From NCBI RefSeq assembly GCF_019645875.1, contig NZ_CP081000.1, forward strand, positions 2,108,001-2,172,000: a stretch of 64,000 nucleotides of DNA. The letters are read 5' to 3'. A model generated the notes under the pieces. It worked only from the letters and a program-made list of their open reading frames with translations. It ran no database searches and was not told the DNA's origin. This document shows, piece after piece, positions 33,803 to 41,357 of this stretch. Position 1 is the first letter of the stretch, and each line of letters opens with the position of its first letter. The DNA comes from Mycolicibacterium senegalense (GTDB lineage Bacteria; Actinomycetota; Actinomycetes; Mycobacteriales; Mycobacteriaceae). The position numbers were made by a program, and so were the translations under genes.

Positions 33803-34762
33803 CTACCCGGCGATCAGACGTACCGGGGAACCCGCGCAGTAGGCGGCGATGTCCTCGACGATGTCGCGGTAGAAGATCGACATCACGGTCTCGGTGACAT
33901 AGCCGAGGTGCGGGGTCAGCAGCGTGTTGGGGAGGCTGGCCAACGGGTGCCCCGCAGGCAGGGGTTCGTGGTGATACACGTCGAGTGCCGCACCGCGGAT
34001 TTTGTTGCCGCGCAGGGCCTCCACCAACGCATCCTCGTCGACAAGCCCGCCGCGTGAGGTGTTCACCAGGATGGCCGACGGCTTCATCGCCTCGAGTTCG
34101 GCGGCGCCGACCAGGCCACGCGTGGATTCGGCCAGCACCAGGTGCAGCGACACCACATCGGCGTCGGAGAACAGCGCCTCCCGCTCCACCCGGACTACTC
34201 CGGCCAAGGCGGCGCGCTCTTCGGTGAGGTGCGGGCTCCAGGCGATGACGTTCATCCCGAACGCCGAGCCGATCGCGGCCACGCGGCTGCCGATCCGCCC
34301 CACCCCGACCAGGCCCAAGGTCGCCCCGTGCAGATCGCTGCCGATGGTGCTCTGCCACAGGCCGTCGCGGATGCGCTGGTCCTCGACGACGAGGTGGCGT
34401 TGCAGCCCGAGGATCAGGGCCCAGGTGTGTTCGACGGTCGGGGTGATCGCACCGCCAGTACCTGACACGGTGATACCGAGGCGGTGCGCGGCGGCGACGT
34501 CGATGGCGGCGTTGAACGGCCCCGTCGTCACCAGAAGCTTCAGGGCCGGCAACTGGGCGAGCAGCGCCGCGTCGAGCGGCGTGCGCTCACGCATCGCGAC
34601 GACCACCTCGTGGCCGGTGAGGTTTTCGATCAGTGCCGGGCCGGGTGCGATGTGTTCTCTGAGTGCTGTGACGTGCGGCGGGCGGGGAATCGGTGACCAG
34701 TCGACGGTGTCGGCGATGCCTTGATAGTCGTCGAGAACGGCGATGCGCAGCGGTTCGGTCAT
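33803..34762 (-). CDS. D-2-hydroxyacid dehydrogenase family protein
   Basis: A 319-residue NAD-dependent D-2-hydroxyacid dehydrogenase. Rossmann motif LGLVGVGRIGSRVA (about 148-161), the catalytic Arg in VNTSRGGLVDEDAL and catalytic His in TPHLGYVTE are visible. Related to phosphoglycerate and glycerate dehydrogenases, but substrate is unassigned. It begins 3 bp after the amidohydrolase stop, so it is the last of a four-gene operon (ligase, aldolase, amidohydrolase, dehydrogenase). Confidence 0.88.
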   Translation of the reverse strand: MTEPLRIAVLDDYQGIADTVDWSPIPRPPHVTALREHIAPGPALIENLTGHEVVVAMRERTPLDAALLAQLPALKLLVTTGPFNAAIDVAAAHRLGITVSGTGGAITPTVEHTWALILGLQRHLVVEDQRIRDGLWQSTIGSDLHGATLGLVGVGRIGSRVAAIGSAFGMNVIAWSPHLTEERAALAGVVRVEREALFSDADVVSLHLVLAESTRGLVGAAELEAMKPSAILVNTSRGGLVDEDALVEALRGNKIRGAALDVYHHEPLPAGHPLASLPNTLLTPHLGYVTETVMSIFYRDIVEDIAAYCAGSPVRLIAG

Positions 34763-34765
34763 GGA

Positions 34766-36034
34766 TCAGTATGCATTCGGATCGTTCTGGACGGCCGCCG
34801 GAACCGGATGCTGATACAACGCAGCGGCGTTCTCCCAGGTGATCTTGCGGACCGCGTCGGGCGGCAAGTCACGGATCTGTTCGTGGATCGTGCGCTGGGT
34901 GTGCGGCCAGGTCGAGTCACAATGCGGGTAGTCGGCTTCGAGCAGGATGTTGCCGGTGCCGATCCGCTCATGCTGGACGAACGAGGACTGGTCCTCGACC
35001 GCACAGAACCAGAAGTTCCTGGCGAATACTTCGGCGGGGGAAAGCGTTTCACCGAGCGCCTTCCAGGTTCCGTACATCTGGTGATAGCTCAGCATGTGGT
35101 CGAGGCGATCGAGTAAACCTGCCACCCAACCGATTCCGCCCTCCGACAGGCAGATCTTGAGATCGGGGTAGCGGCTGGGCAGCCCCGAGTACAGCCAGTC
35201 GACCGCCGCGGTGATCGCGTAGGCGAAGAACAGCACCCCCTGAACGTCCGGCGGGGCGTCGTCGGTGGTGGACGGCGCCGAACCCGAGGACCCGATGTGC
35301 AGGTTGACCACGGTGCCCGTCTCCGCGCACGCCGCCATCATCGGTTCCCAGTACCCGGAGTGGATGGTCGGCAGGCCGAGCATCGCGGGGTTCTCGCTGA
35401 AGGTCACGGCATGGAAGCCGCGCTCGGCGTTCTCGTAGATCATCCGGGCGCCGACCTCGGGGTCGAGCAGCCAGGGTAATTGGCACGGGATGATCCGATC
35501 GGGATACGCCCCGGCCCACGCCTCGAGATGCCAGTCGTTCCAGGCTCGCACGGCCGCCATCGCCAGATCCCGGTCCTTGGTCACCTGCTGCAGCCGCTGG
35601 CCGGCGAACCCCGGAAGGAACGACGGGAAGTTCAGCGACGCGTATACCCCGTTGAGATCCATGTCTTTGACGCGCTCGTGAATGTCCCAAGCGCCACGCC
35701 GCATCTCGTCGAACCGGGCCGGTTCGAAACCGTACTCGGACACCGGCCGGCCGACCACGGCGTTGAAGCCGACGTTGGGCAGCGACTGTCCGTCAAACAT
35801 CCAGGTTTGCCCGCCGTCCCCGGTGTCGACCACCTTCGGGGCGCGGTCGGCGAACTTGCGCGGCACGCGGCCGGTGAAGGTGTCCGGTGGCTCGACGATG
35901 TGATCGTCGACCGAGATCACGGTGTAGAGCCGTTCGGCCCGTTCGGGTTCCGGGAGGAAGGTCACCGTCCGTTCGGCACCCTTGTTCGCGGTGGTGAAGT
36001 CGAGATTGCCGGCGAGCTCATCGATGGACTTCAT
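34766..36034 (-). CDS. amidohydrolase-family (COG2159) metal enzyme
   Basis: A 422-residue amidohydrolase of the ACMSD-like group, which includes decarboxylases and hydrolases of aromatic acids. Visible motifs are ISVDDHIVEPPD (DxH-like metal site, about residues 41-52), VNLHIGSSGSAP (metal His, about 248) and LLEADYPHCDSTWPHT (metal Asp). The start ATG follows GGAGACTGCCC. It sits between the aldolase (13-bp gap) and the dehydrogenase (3-bp gap). Proteins of this kind are common in actinobacterial degradation clusters, mostly without known substrate. Confidence 0.87.
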   Translation of the reverse strand: MKSIDELAGNLDFTTANKGAERTVTFLPEPERAERLYTVISVDDHIVEPPDTFTGRVPRKFADRAPKVVDTGDGGQTWMFDGQSLPNVGFNAVVGRPVSEYGFEPARFDEMRRGAWDIHERVKDMDLNGVYASLNFPSFLPGFAGQRLQQVTKDRDLAMAAVRAWNDWHLEAWAGAYPDRIIPCQLPWLLDPEVGARMIYENAERGFHAVTFSENPAMLGLPTIHSGYWEPMMAACAETGTVVNLHIGSSGSAPSTTDDAPPDVQGVLFFAYAITAAVDWLYSGLPSRYPDLKICLSEGGIGWVAGLLDRLDHMLSYHQMYGTWKALGETLSPAEVFARNFWFCAVEDQSSFVQHERIGTGNILLEADYPHCDSTWPHTQRTIHEQIRDLPPDAVRKITWENAAALYQHPVPAAVQNDPNAY

Positions 36035-36047
36035 GGGCAGTCTCCTT

Positions 36048-36821
36048 TCAGGTCAGCACGTCCGGGTCGGCCTTGATGGTCATGCGGGCCGCCCCGGCCC
36101 AGTACACGTCGGCCGCCCGCTCGATGAGCGAGGCTTTCATGCCGTACATATCGGAGCGGTTCATCGCCGTGGGCTCGCGTCCGGTCAGCATCACCTGGTA
36201 GGCCAGTTTGCAGACCCGGTCGATCGACGCGGCCCGATACACAGCCTCGGCGACGGTGCCCCCGGTGGCGATCACCCCATGGTTGGCCAGGATGGTGAGA
36301 TTGGCCGTGCCGATCCGTTCAGCGAGTTCGCGCGCCCTCGGAGCCGAATCGACCTCGCCGTCGTAGGTTTCGACGAAACACATGTCGTCGAGAAACAGCG
36401 ACCCGGTCTGGTGGACCAGCTCCGGCAGCTTCCCCAACGCCGCGATCAGGCTCACGTAGTAGGGGTGATTGTGGATGACGACGCGGGCGTCGTCGCGCAC
36501 CCGGTGTAGTTCGGTATGGATGTGGATGGCCGGGGTGACGTCCCAACGTCCGCGCACCACGCGGGCGGTCCCGTCGACGGTGCAGATGTCGGATGCGGTG
36601 AGCTCCTGCCACCACAGCCCCCACGGGTTGACCAGCATCTCGGCGCGGCCGTCGGGTTGCCAGGTGATGTGGCCGGCCATGTTCTCGGCGAATCCGATGG
36701 CGGCCAGGTGCCGGAATGCCACCGCCAGCGTCTGCTCCTCGGTCAGGTCGACGCCGATCGGTGGGGTGACCGACGGCGACCACACCTTCAAGCCGCCCTG
36801 GCGTACCTCACCGACGCTCAT
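36048..36821 (-). CDS. class II aldolase/adducin-family protein
   Basis: A 257-residue class II aldolase. The zinc ligands appear in VIHNHPYYV (His-x-His, about residues 120-128) and later ANHGVIATGG (His about 185); IHIHTELHR is also conserved. Members cleave phosphorylated or hydroxy acids, or decarboxylate them. The substrate here is unknown. It overlaps the end of the ligase gene by 14 bp and precedes the amidohydrolase, which indicates a single transcript. Confidence 0.87.
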   Translation of the reverse strand: MSVGEVRQGGLKVWSPSVTPPIGVDLTEEQTLAVAFRHLAAIGFAENMAGHITWQPDGRAEMLVNPWGLWWQELTASDICTVDGTARVVRGRWDVTPAIHIHTELHRVRDDARVVIHNHPYYVSLIAALGKLPELVHQTGSLFLDDMCFVETYDGEVDSAPRARELAERIGTANLTILANHGVIATGGTVAEAVYRAASIDRVCKLAYQVMLTGREPTAMNRSDMYGMKASLIERAADVYWAGAARMTIKADPDVLT

Positions 36822-38397
36822 GGCCGTCTCCCAACCGTATCCGGATATCTTCGCGGAGTTGACCTTTGGCGATCTTCCCGCCCGAGGACCGGGGCAGCTC
36901 GTCGAGCACGATGAGCTTTTCGGGTAGCAGTTCCTTCGACATGCCCTGCGCCAGCAGATGCTCCACCAGGCCGGGCAGATCGATGTGTTGCCCGTTGGCG
37001 GTCTCGACGTAGATGCAGACCTTCTCGCCGAACACCGGGTCCGGCATCGCCACCGCCGCCGCGACCGCCACGGCGGGATGTGTCGTCACCGCATCTTCGA
37101 CCTCGCCCGCACTGATGTTCTTGCCGCCGCGGAGAATGAAATCGGAGGTGCGGCCGGTGACGGTCAGGTAGCCCTCGGCGTCGATCTCGCAGATGTCGCC
37201 CATCCGCATCCAGCCGTCACGTGTGTAGAGCTTGTCGTGGTCCACCCCGCCGAGATAGCCCAGGCTGGTGGCCGGCCCACGGCAGGCCGGTTGCCCGCGT
37301 CCGGTCGAGCTCACGTCGTTGTCGCCGTCGAAAAGCCGCACCGCCATCTCCGGCACCAACCGTCCGGCCGTTCGCAGCCTGCGCTCCCGGGAGTCGCGCA
37401 GTGTCGTCCCGCTCAACAGTCCGGTTTCGTTGGAGCCGTAGAACTGCAGGATGGTGGCGCCGGTGAGCTCTTCGAAGTCGGCGGCCCGCCGATAGGGCAG
37501 CGCCTCTCCGCCGGTGAACACCACGCGCAGCGAGCTCAGGTCGTTCTCGCGCGATGCCCCGTCGGCCATGATCATCATCAACTGCGTGCTGACACAGCAC
37601 AACACGCTGACCCGGTGGCGGGCGATCGCCTCACACGCGGCCTGGGCGTCGAACTTCTCCAGCAGCACCGTGGTGGCCCCGAGATAGATCGGTGTGGTGT
37701 GGGCGGTCCAGATGCCGAATCCGAACGGGGCAGGGATGACCGGGAGGAAGATGTCGTCGGAATTCAGCGCGCCATTGGCAACTGCCTGTTGATGGAAGTA
37801 GTGCCACCGGTTCTGGGTGTGCACAACGCATTTGGGCAGACCGGTGGTGCCCGAGGTCGAGTTGATCAGGAACACGTCGTCGGCTCCGACGCCCGCCGCC
37901 GGTGGACGCGACGGCGTGTCGGCGTCGAGGGACATCCCGTCCAGAACCAGGGCGCTGATCCCGGAAGTCAGCGCCGACACGGTGGCCTGTGCTGAGGAGC
38001 GCCGCGCCGCATCGCTGATCAGCAGGCGCGGTTCGGTGACCCGCAGGATCTGGGTGGCCTCGCGGGACCCGGCGCGGGCGCCGATTCCCACCACGACGGC
38101 ACCGCAGCGTTCGACCGCGACGAACAGCATGTGGATGGCCGCCGTATCCCCGTGCCAGACCGCGACGCGATCGCCGGGGCGCACGCCCAGCCCGGCCAGC
38201 TGTGCGGCCAGTCGTAGTGCGGCACAGTCGAATTCGTTCCAGGTGAGCGTGGAATCAGGGTAGTCGACATAGGCCGGCTTGTCCGGATGTGCGATGGCGT
38301 TCTCGCGCACGGTCTGCGAGAGAGTGCGGTCCGACCACCATCCTGCCGCGTGGTAGTGGGCTGCGTCTGCAGCATGGGCGGGGTACCCAGCCTTCAT
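36808..38397 (-). CDS. acyl-CoA/aryl-CoA ligase (AMP-binding)
   Basis: A 529-residue adenylate-forming CoA ligase. Motifs: STSGTTGLPKCVV (about residues 182-194), FYGSNETG, GDICEIDAEGYLTVTGRTSDFILRGGKNIS and C-terminal LPRSSGGKIAKGQL. It resembles the 4-coumarate/benzoate/cyclohexanecarboxylate CoA ligase clade, but the substrate is not identifiable. I use ATG at 38397; TTG at 38403 is in frame. A TATGAT -10 within the 19-bp operator lies about 7 nt upstream, so the mRNA is probably leaderless. First gene of the GntR-controlled operon. Confidence 0.88.
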   Translation of the reverse strand: MKAGYPAHAADAAHYHAAGWWSDRTLSQTVRENAIAHPDKPAYVDYPDSTLTWNEFDCAALRLAAQLAGLGVRPGDRVAVWHGDTAAIHMLFVAVERCGAVVVGIGARAGSREATQILRVTEPRLLISDAARRSSAQATVSALTSGISALVLDGMSLDADTPSRPPAAGVGADDVFLINSTSGTTGLPKCVVHTQNRWHYFHQQAVANGALNSDDIFLPVIPAPFGFGIWTAHTTPIYLGATTVLLEKFDAQAACEAIARHRVSVLCCVSTQLMMIMADGASRENDLSSLRVVFTGGEALPYRRAADFEELTGATILQFYGSNETGLLSGTTLRDSRERRLRTAGRLVPEMAVRLFDGDNDVSSTGRGQPACRGPATSLGYLGGVDHDKLYTRDGWMRMGDICEIDAEGYLTVTGRTSDFILRGGKNISAGEVEDAVTTHPAVAVAAAVAMPDPVFGEKVCIYVETANGQHIDLPGLVEHLLAQGMSKELLPEKLIVLDELPRSSGGKIAKGQLREDIRIRLGDGHERR

Positions 38398-38400
38398 TGC

Positions 38401-38419
38401 CAAATCATATGGAAATAAG
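38401..38419 (-). promoter_or_regulatory. GntR operator 1 overlapping the catabolic operon promoter
   Basis: Minus-strand CTTATTTCCATATGATTTG, 17 of 19 bases identical to the element at 39286-39304. It includes a TATGAT -10 hexamer about 7 nt before the ligase ATG, so binding would block transcription. Confidence 0.65.
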
Positions 38420-38456
38420 AATGTGTGTCAACGGTCGCACCGCGGCCGTCGCCGGC

Positions 38457-39239
38457 TCAGGGTCGAGGGGGTCCGGACTGGGCCCAGGTGCGCACCATCG
38501 TCGGGTCGACCACCCCATCGACGCCGGGGTACTGCTGAGCGTTGACCAGATGCGCGGCCGCCAGATCACGGGCTCGTTGCGCGTCGCCCACGTCGATCGC
38601 GTCGATCACCTGCCGGTGGTCTTCCAGTACCGCACGGCGCTCCTCGACCGGCACCGTGGAGTGATCGGTCACCTGAGCCGACCAGTTTTGCTCGTGGGCA
38701 GACCACAACGCTTCGAGTGCGCCGGCCAAGATGATCATCGTCTCGTTACCGCAGTGGCGCACCAGCGCCTCGTGGTACCGGCGGCTCGCCGAGGTGGCTT
38801 GCCGGAGATCGGATACCGAACGGACCGATTCTTCATGCAGTGCACGCAGAATGGGCACCACTGTGCGCTTGCGGTCCGGACGCTGGGCGCAGAGCGCCGC
38901 ACATGCCGGCTCGACCTGAAGGAGTGCCGTACCCACATCGGCGAGACCGACCCGCCCGGCGCCCAGGACCAGCCCCATCGTGTAGGCGAGGTTTGCCGCG
39001 TCGGGCCGGTGTACCACCGCTCCGCCGAGCTTGCCGCGCCGCACCGTCAACAACCCCTCGGCCTCGAGGATGCGCATCGCCTCACGCAAGGACGGTTTGC
39101 TGATCGGATACTCGACGAGGAGTTCGTCTTCTTTGGGCAGGATCGTGCCGTCGGCGAGTTCGCCGGTGAGAATCCGGCGGCGCAGTTGATCGGCGACCTG
39201 CTCGGCAAGTCGCTGGAACCGGACGTTCGGCTGCGCCAC
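38457..39239 (-). CDS. GntR-family regulator with FCD domain
   Basis: A 260-residue GntR/FadR-subfamily regulator. Winged helix about residues 8-75 (QVADQLRRRILTGELADGTILPKEDELL...SKPSLREAMRILEAEGLLTVRRG), then an all-helical FCD ligand domain (about 95-245). GTG at 39239 is the best start before the conserved FQRLAEQVADQLRRRI helix. Upstream frames continue without a ribosome site. It lies between the ligase operon and the divergent metallo-beta-lactamase gene, and matching 19-bp elements occur at both promoters, so it very likely controls both. Confidence 0.9.
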   Translation of the reverse strand: MAQPNVRFQRLAEQVADQLRRRILTGELADGTILPKEDELLVEYPISKPSLREAMRILEAEGLLTVRRGKLGGAVVHRPDAANLAYTMGLVLGAGRVGLADVGTALLQVEPACAALCAQRPDRKRTVVPILRALHEESVRSVSDLRQATSASRRYHEALVRHCGNETMIILAGALEALWSAHEQNWSAQVTDHSTVPVEERRAVLEDHRQVIDAIDVGDAQRARDLAAAHLVNAQQYPGVDGVVDPTMVRTWAQSGPPRP

Positions 39240-39285
39240 GCATCGAGTGTGCCAGACGTGCCCCGCTTGAGGCTGCGCGTGGAGG

Positions 39286-39304
39286 CTTGTTTCCAAATGA
39301 TTTG
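39286..39304 (+). promoter_or_regulatory. GntR operator 2 at the MBL-fold gene promoter
   Basis: CTTGTTTCCAAATGATTTG, 17 of 19 identical to operator 1, and containing AATGAT in the position expected of a -10 box for the gene at 39321. It lies in the 81-bp divergent region between gntR and the MBL-fold gene, so it could also control gntR itself. Confidence 0.65.
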
Positions 39305-39320
39305 TCTCCTACGGTGAGCC

Positions 39321-40154
39321 ATGCAGAAGTGGTCCATCGGCGCGGTGACGATCCATTCCGTCCTGGAGACCGTGGTGCCGACCCGGCCTGACCGGCTGTT
39401 TCGTGCCCTTCCCTCCGAGCTCGGAAGCTGGCTGCAGCCGCACTATCTCGACGCCGCGGGCAATCTGCTGGTAGCCATCCAGTCGTTCTTCATCGAATCC
39501 GGTGAGGAGCTCGTGGTCGTGGACTGCTGCTTCGGCGAAGGACATGACCTGCCATACCAAATCCCGATGGACCCGGACCGGTATCGGCGGTCGCTGACCG
39601 TGGCCGGATTTGCCCCCGACGATGTCACCACCGTCGTCTGCACCCACCTTCACCTCGACCATGCCGGGCGTAACACCACGCTGCGCGACGGCGCCTGGGT
39701 GCCCACCTATCCCAACGCGACCTACCTGCTGACCGCTGATGAGTACGCGGCATGGCGGCTATCCGCGGCACCGAACCGTGCCGCCGCCGAGACCGTCGAA
39801 CCGCTTGTCGCACACGACGTTCTGCGACTGACCGACATGGACCACGCGATCACCGACGAGATCCGGCTGATCGCGACACCGGGCCACACACCGGGTCACA
39901 GCGCGGTGCGGGTCGAATCCGGTGGGGAAGTGGCGGTCATCAGTGGAGACGTCATCCACCACCCGCTCCAGATCACCCACCCGGAAGTGCAGCCGCTACC
40001 CGATGAGGACCCGGCCGCGGCCGCCGAGACCCGCGCCCGGTTCTTACGCAGCGTCGCCGAGGAGCAGGCACTGCTGCTCGGAACCCACTTCGCCGCTCCG
40101 GCCGCAGGCACCGTCGTCACCGACGGCGACCGGCTGATGTGGGTGCCGCTCTAG
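39321..40154 (+). CDS. MBL-fold metallo-hydrolase (lactonase-like)
   Basis: A 277-residue metallo-beta-lactamase-fold protein. Zinc motif THLHLDHAG (HxHxDH, about residues 109-117), TPGHTPGHS (His about 195) and the later Asp/His positions (SGDVIHHP, TDGDRL) are present. Sequences like this include lactonases of the AhlD/AttM type and other esterases. The ATG follows GGTGAG. It shares a GntR operator with the ligase-aldolase operon, so it may open a lactone or ester substrate of that pathway. This is inference. Confidence 0.87.
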   Translation: MQKWSIGAVTIHSVLETVVPTRPDRLFRALPSELGSWLQPHYLDAAGNLLVAIQSFFIESGEELVVVDCCFGEGHDLPYQIPMDPDRYRRSLTVAGFAPDDVTTVVCTHLHLDHAGRNTTLRDGAWVPTYPNATYLLTADEYAAWRLSAAPNRAAAETVEPLVAHDVLRLTDMDHAITDEIRLIATPGHTPGHSAVRVESGGEVAVISGDVIHHPLQITHPEVQPLPDEDPAAAAETRARFLRSVAEEQALLLGTHFAAPAAGTVVTDGDRLMWVPL

Positions 40155-40165
40155 CCGGAGGCGTC

Positions 40166-40654
40166 TCAGTTCGCGGTGTGGACGATGAGGATGTCGATCT
40201 TCACCCGGCGGGCGATGGTGGCGGGCACGGAGCCCAACAGGCGCCCGGCGACCGAGTCCAGTCCGATGTCGCCGACGACGATCAGATCCGCACCGACCTC
40301 TTTGGCGAGCCTCACCAGGGCGTCGACCGGGGCGCCTTCGACCGCCCGCTCGACGATATCCGCGGCGCCGGCGGCCCTGGCCCGGTCGCGCGCCGCCTGG
40401 AGGATCTCGTAGACAGGGGCGGCGCCGTGCATCCGGTAGCCCTCGCGCTTGAGGCTGTCCTCCGCGCGGGTGTCGACCACGTGATCGGGCGACGGCGCTC
40501 GCGACCAGCCACCCTTTTCGGCCACGGGTTGATGAGCGCTCGCGATGATCAGCTTCGCGCCCTCCTGGGCGGCGACCATTGCCGCGCGATCCACCGCACG
40601 CAGCGACGAATCCGAGCCGTCGGTTCCGACAACGATCGTCCGATACGTGCTCAT
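40166..40654 (-). CDS. universal stress protein, single UspA domain
   Basis: A 162-residue single-domain universal stress protein. The ATP-binding pattern G-2x-G-9x-G-S is intact (GDIGLDSVAGRLLGSV, about residues 128-143), as is the N-terminal VGTDGSDSSLRAVD. Such proteins bind ATP and are induced by hypoxia or other stress in mycobacteria. I see no DosR box (GGGACT...AGTCCC) in the upstream 250 bp. Convergent with the MBL-fold gene, 11 bp apart. Confidence 0.88.
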   Translation of the reverse strand: MSTYRTIVVGTDGSDSSLRAVDRAAMVAAQEGAKLIIASAHQPVAEKGGWSRAPSPDHVVDTRAEDSLKREGYRMHGAAPVYEILQAARDRARAAGAADIVERAVEGAPVDALVRLAKEVGADLIVVGDIGLDSVAGRLLGSVPATIARRVKIDILIVHTAN

Positions 40655-40911
40655 GTTGTCTCCGAACTGTCGGCTAGCGGGGCGAACAGGACATTAATGC
40701 ACGCCAATCGTCCCCCGATGGAATTTGTGCCCCACGCCGTGTCAACGATCAACCGAAGCAAGTGTCGGCCGATCGATACCGATGGAGACCGGTGGCCGTT
40801 ACCTGAAGTTCTTGCTGCGCTTGCCGCTTTCGCCGAACGGGCACGGAGCTGTCGGATGTGCGGGGTACGGTGCGCTCAAGAACGAGAAGCACACGTCAAA
40901 CGAACGAGATA

Positions 40912-40987
40912 TGGCACCCCCGACAGGATTCGAACCTGCAACCTACCGGGTAGAAACCGGATGCGCTATCCGTTGCGCCACGGGGGC
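40912..40987 (-). tRNA. tRNA-Arg (anticodon UCU)
   Basis: Read on the minus strand the 76-nt sequence folds as a tRNA: acceptor stem GCCCCCG/CGGGGGT, D-arm with GCGC stems, an anticodon stem CCGG/CCGG closing the loop TTTCTAC with anticodon TCT, and T-arm GCAGG-TTCGAAT-CCTGT. The CCA end is encoded (TGG at 40912-40914 on the plus strand). It reads AGA codons, rare in this high-GC genome. Confidence 0.93.
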
Positions 40988-41086
40988 AAGTCGGACCACC
41001 ACAATTTACACCGGGTGGGTGTCGTTACCGAAACGGATACGCCCCATGTGGGTGCTCGAACCGCAACAGATGAAACGAGCGAGTCA

Positions 41087-41311
41087 GTGGGTCGACATCA
41101 CACCAAAGACAAAGGCGACCTCGGCGTCGCCAAAGCGCATGCCGACCTGGTTGCCAAGGGTTTTTATGTGCTGTTTCCCGCGACCGAGCATGCGCCGTTC
41201 GACCTTGTGGCGTACGCGGCCGGTACCTTCCACCCGTACCTCGGCGTGATGGGGCGGGGACGCGCGACGGACGCCCGGCAAAGCCCTCCGCTGCCACCGG
41301 AGGCGGACTAG
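41087..41311 (+). pseudogene. remnant of a PD-(D/E)XK-type endonuclease gene
   Basis: An open stretch encoding KDKGDLGVAKAHADLVAKGF followed by YVLFPATEHAPFDLVAY and AAGTFHPYL, the N-terminal half of the PD-(D/E)XK endonuclease family associated with group I introns and similar mobile genes. After GTFH the family continues with a VQVK-type strand carrying the catalytic Glu/Gln-Lys. Here the sequence instead becomes LGVMGRGRATDARQ and stops, so the catalytic core is lost. No ribosome site is obvious at the GTG. It lies 100 bp from the tRNA-Arg gene. I read it as a decayed fragment of a former insertion. Confidence 0.5.
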
Positions 41312-41357
41312 CGTGGACGCTGCATCGGTGGCCGGGGGAGGGGAGAGGGACCACGCT

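Noticed and set aside
40655..40911. DosR box upstream of the universal stress protein
   Set aside because: I looked for GGGACT...AGTCCC-like sequence in this 257-bp region and did not find it. No other gene or structured RNA is visible there.
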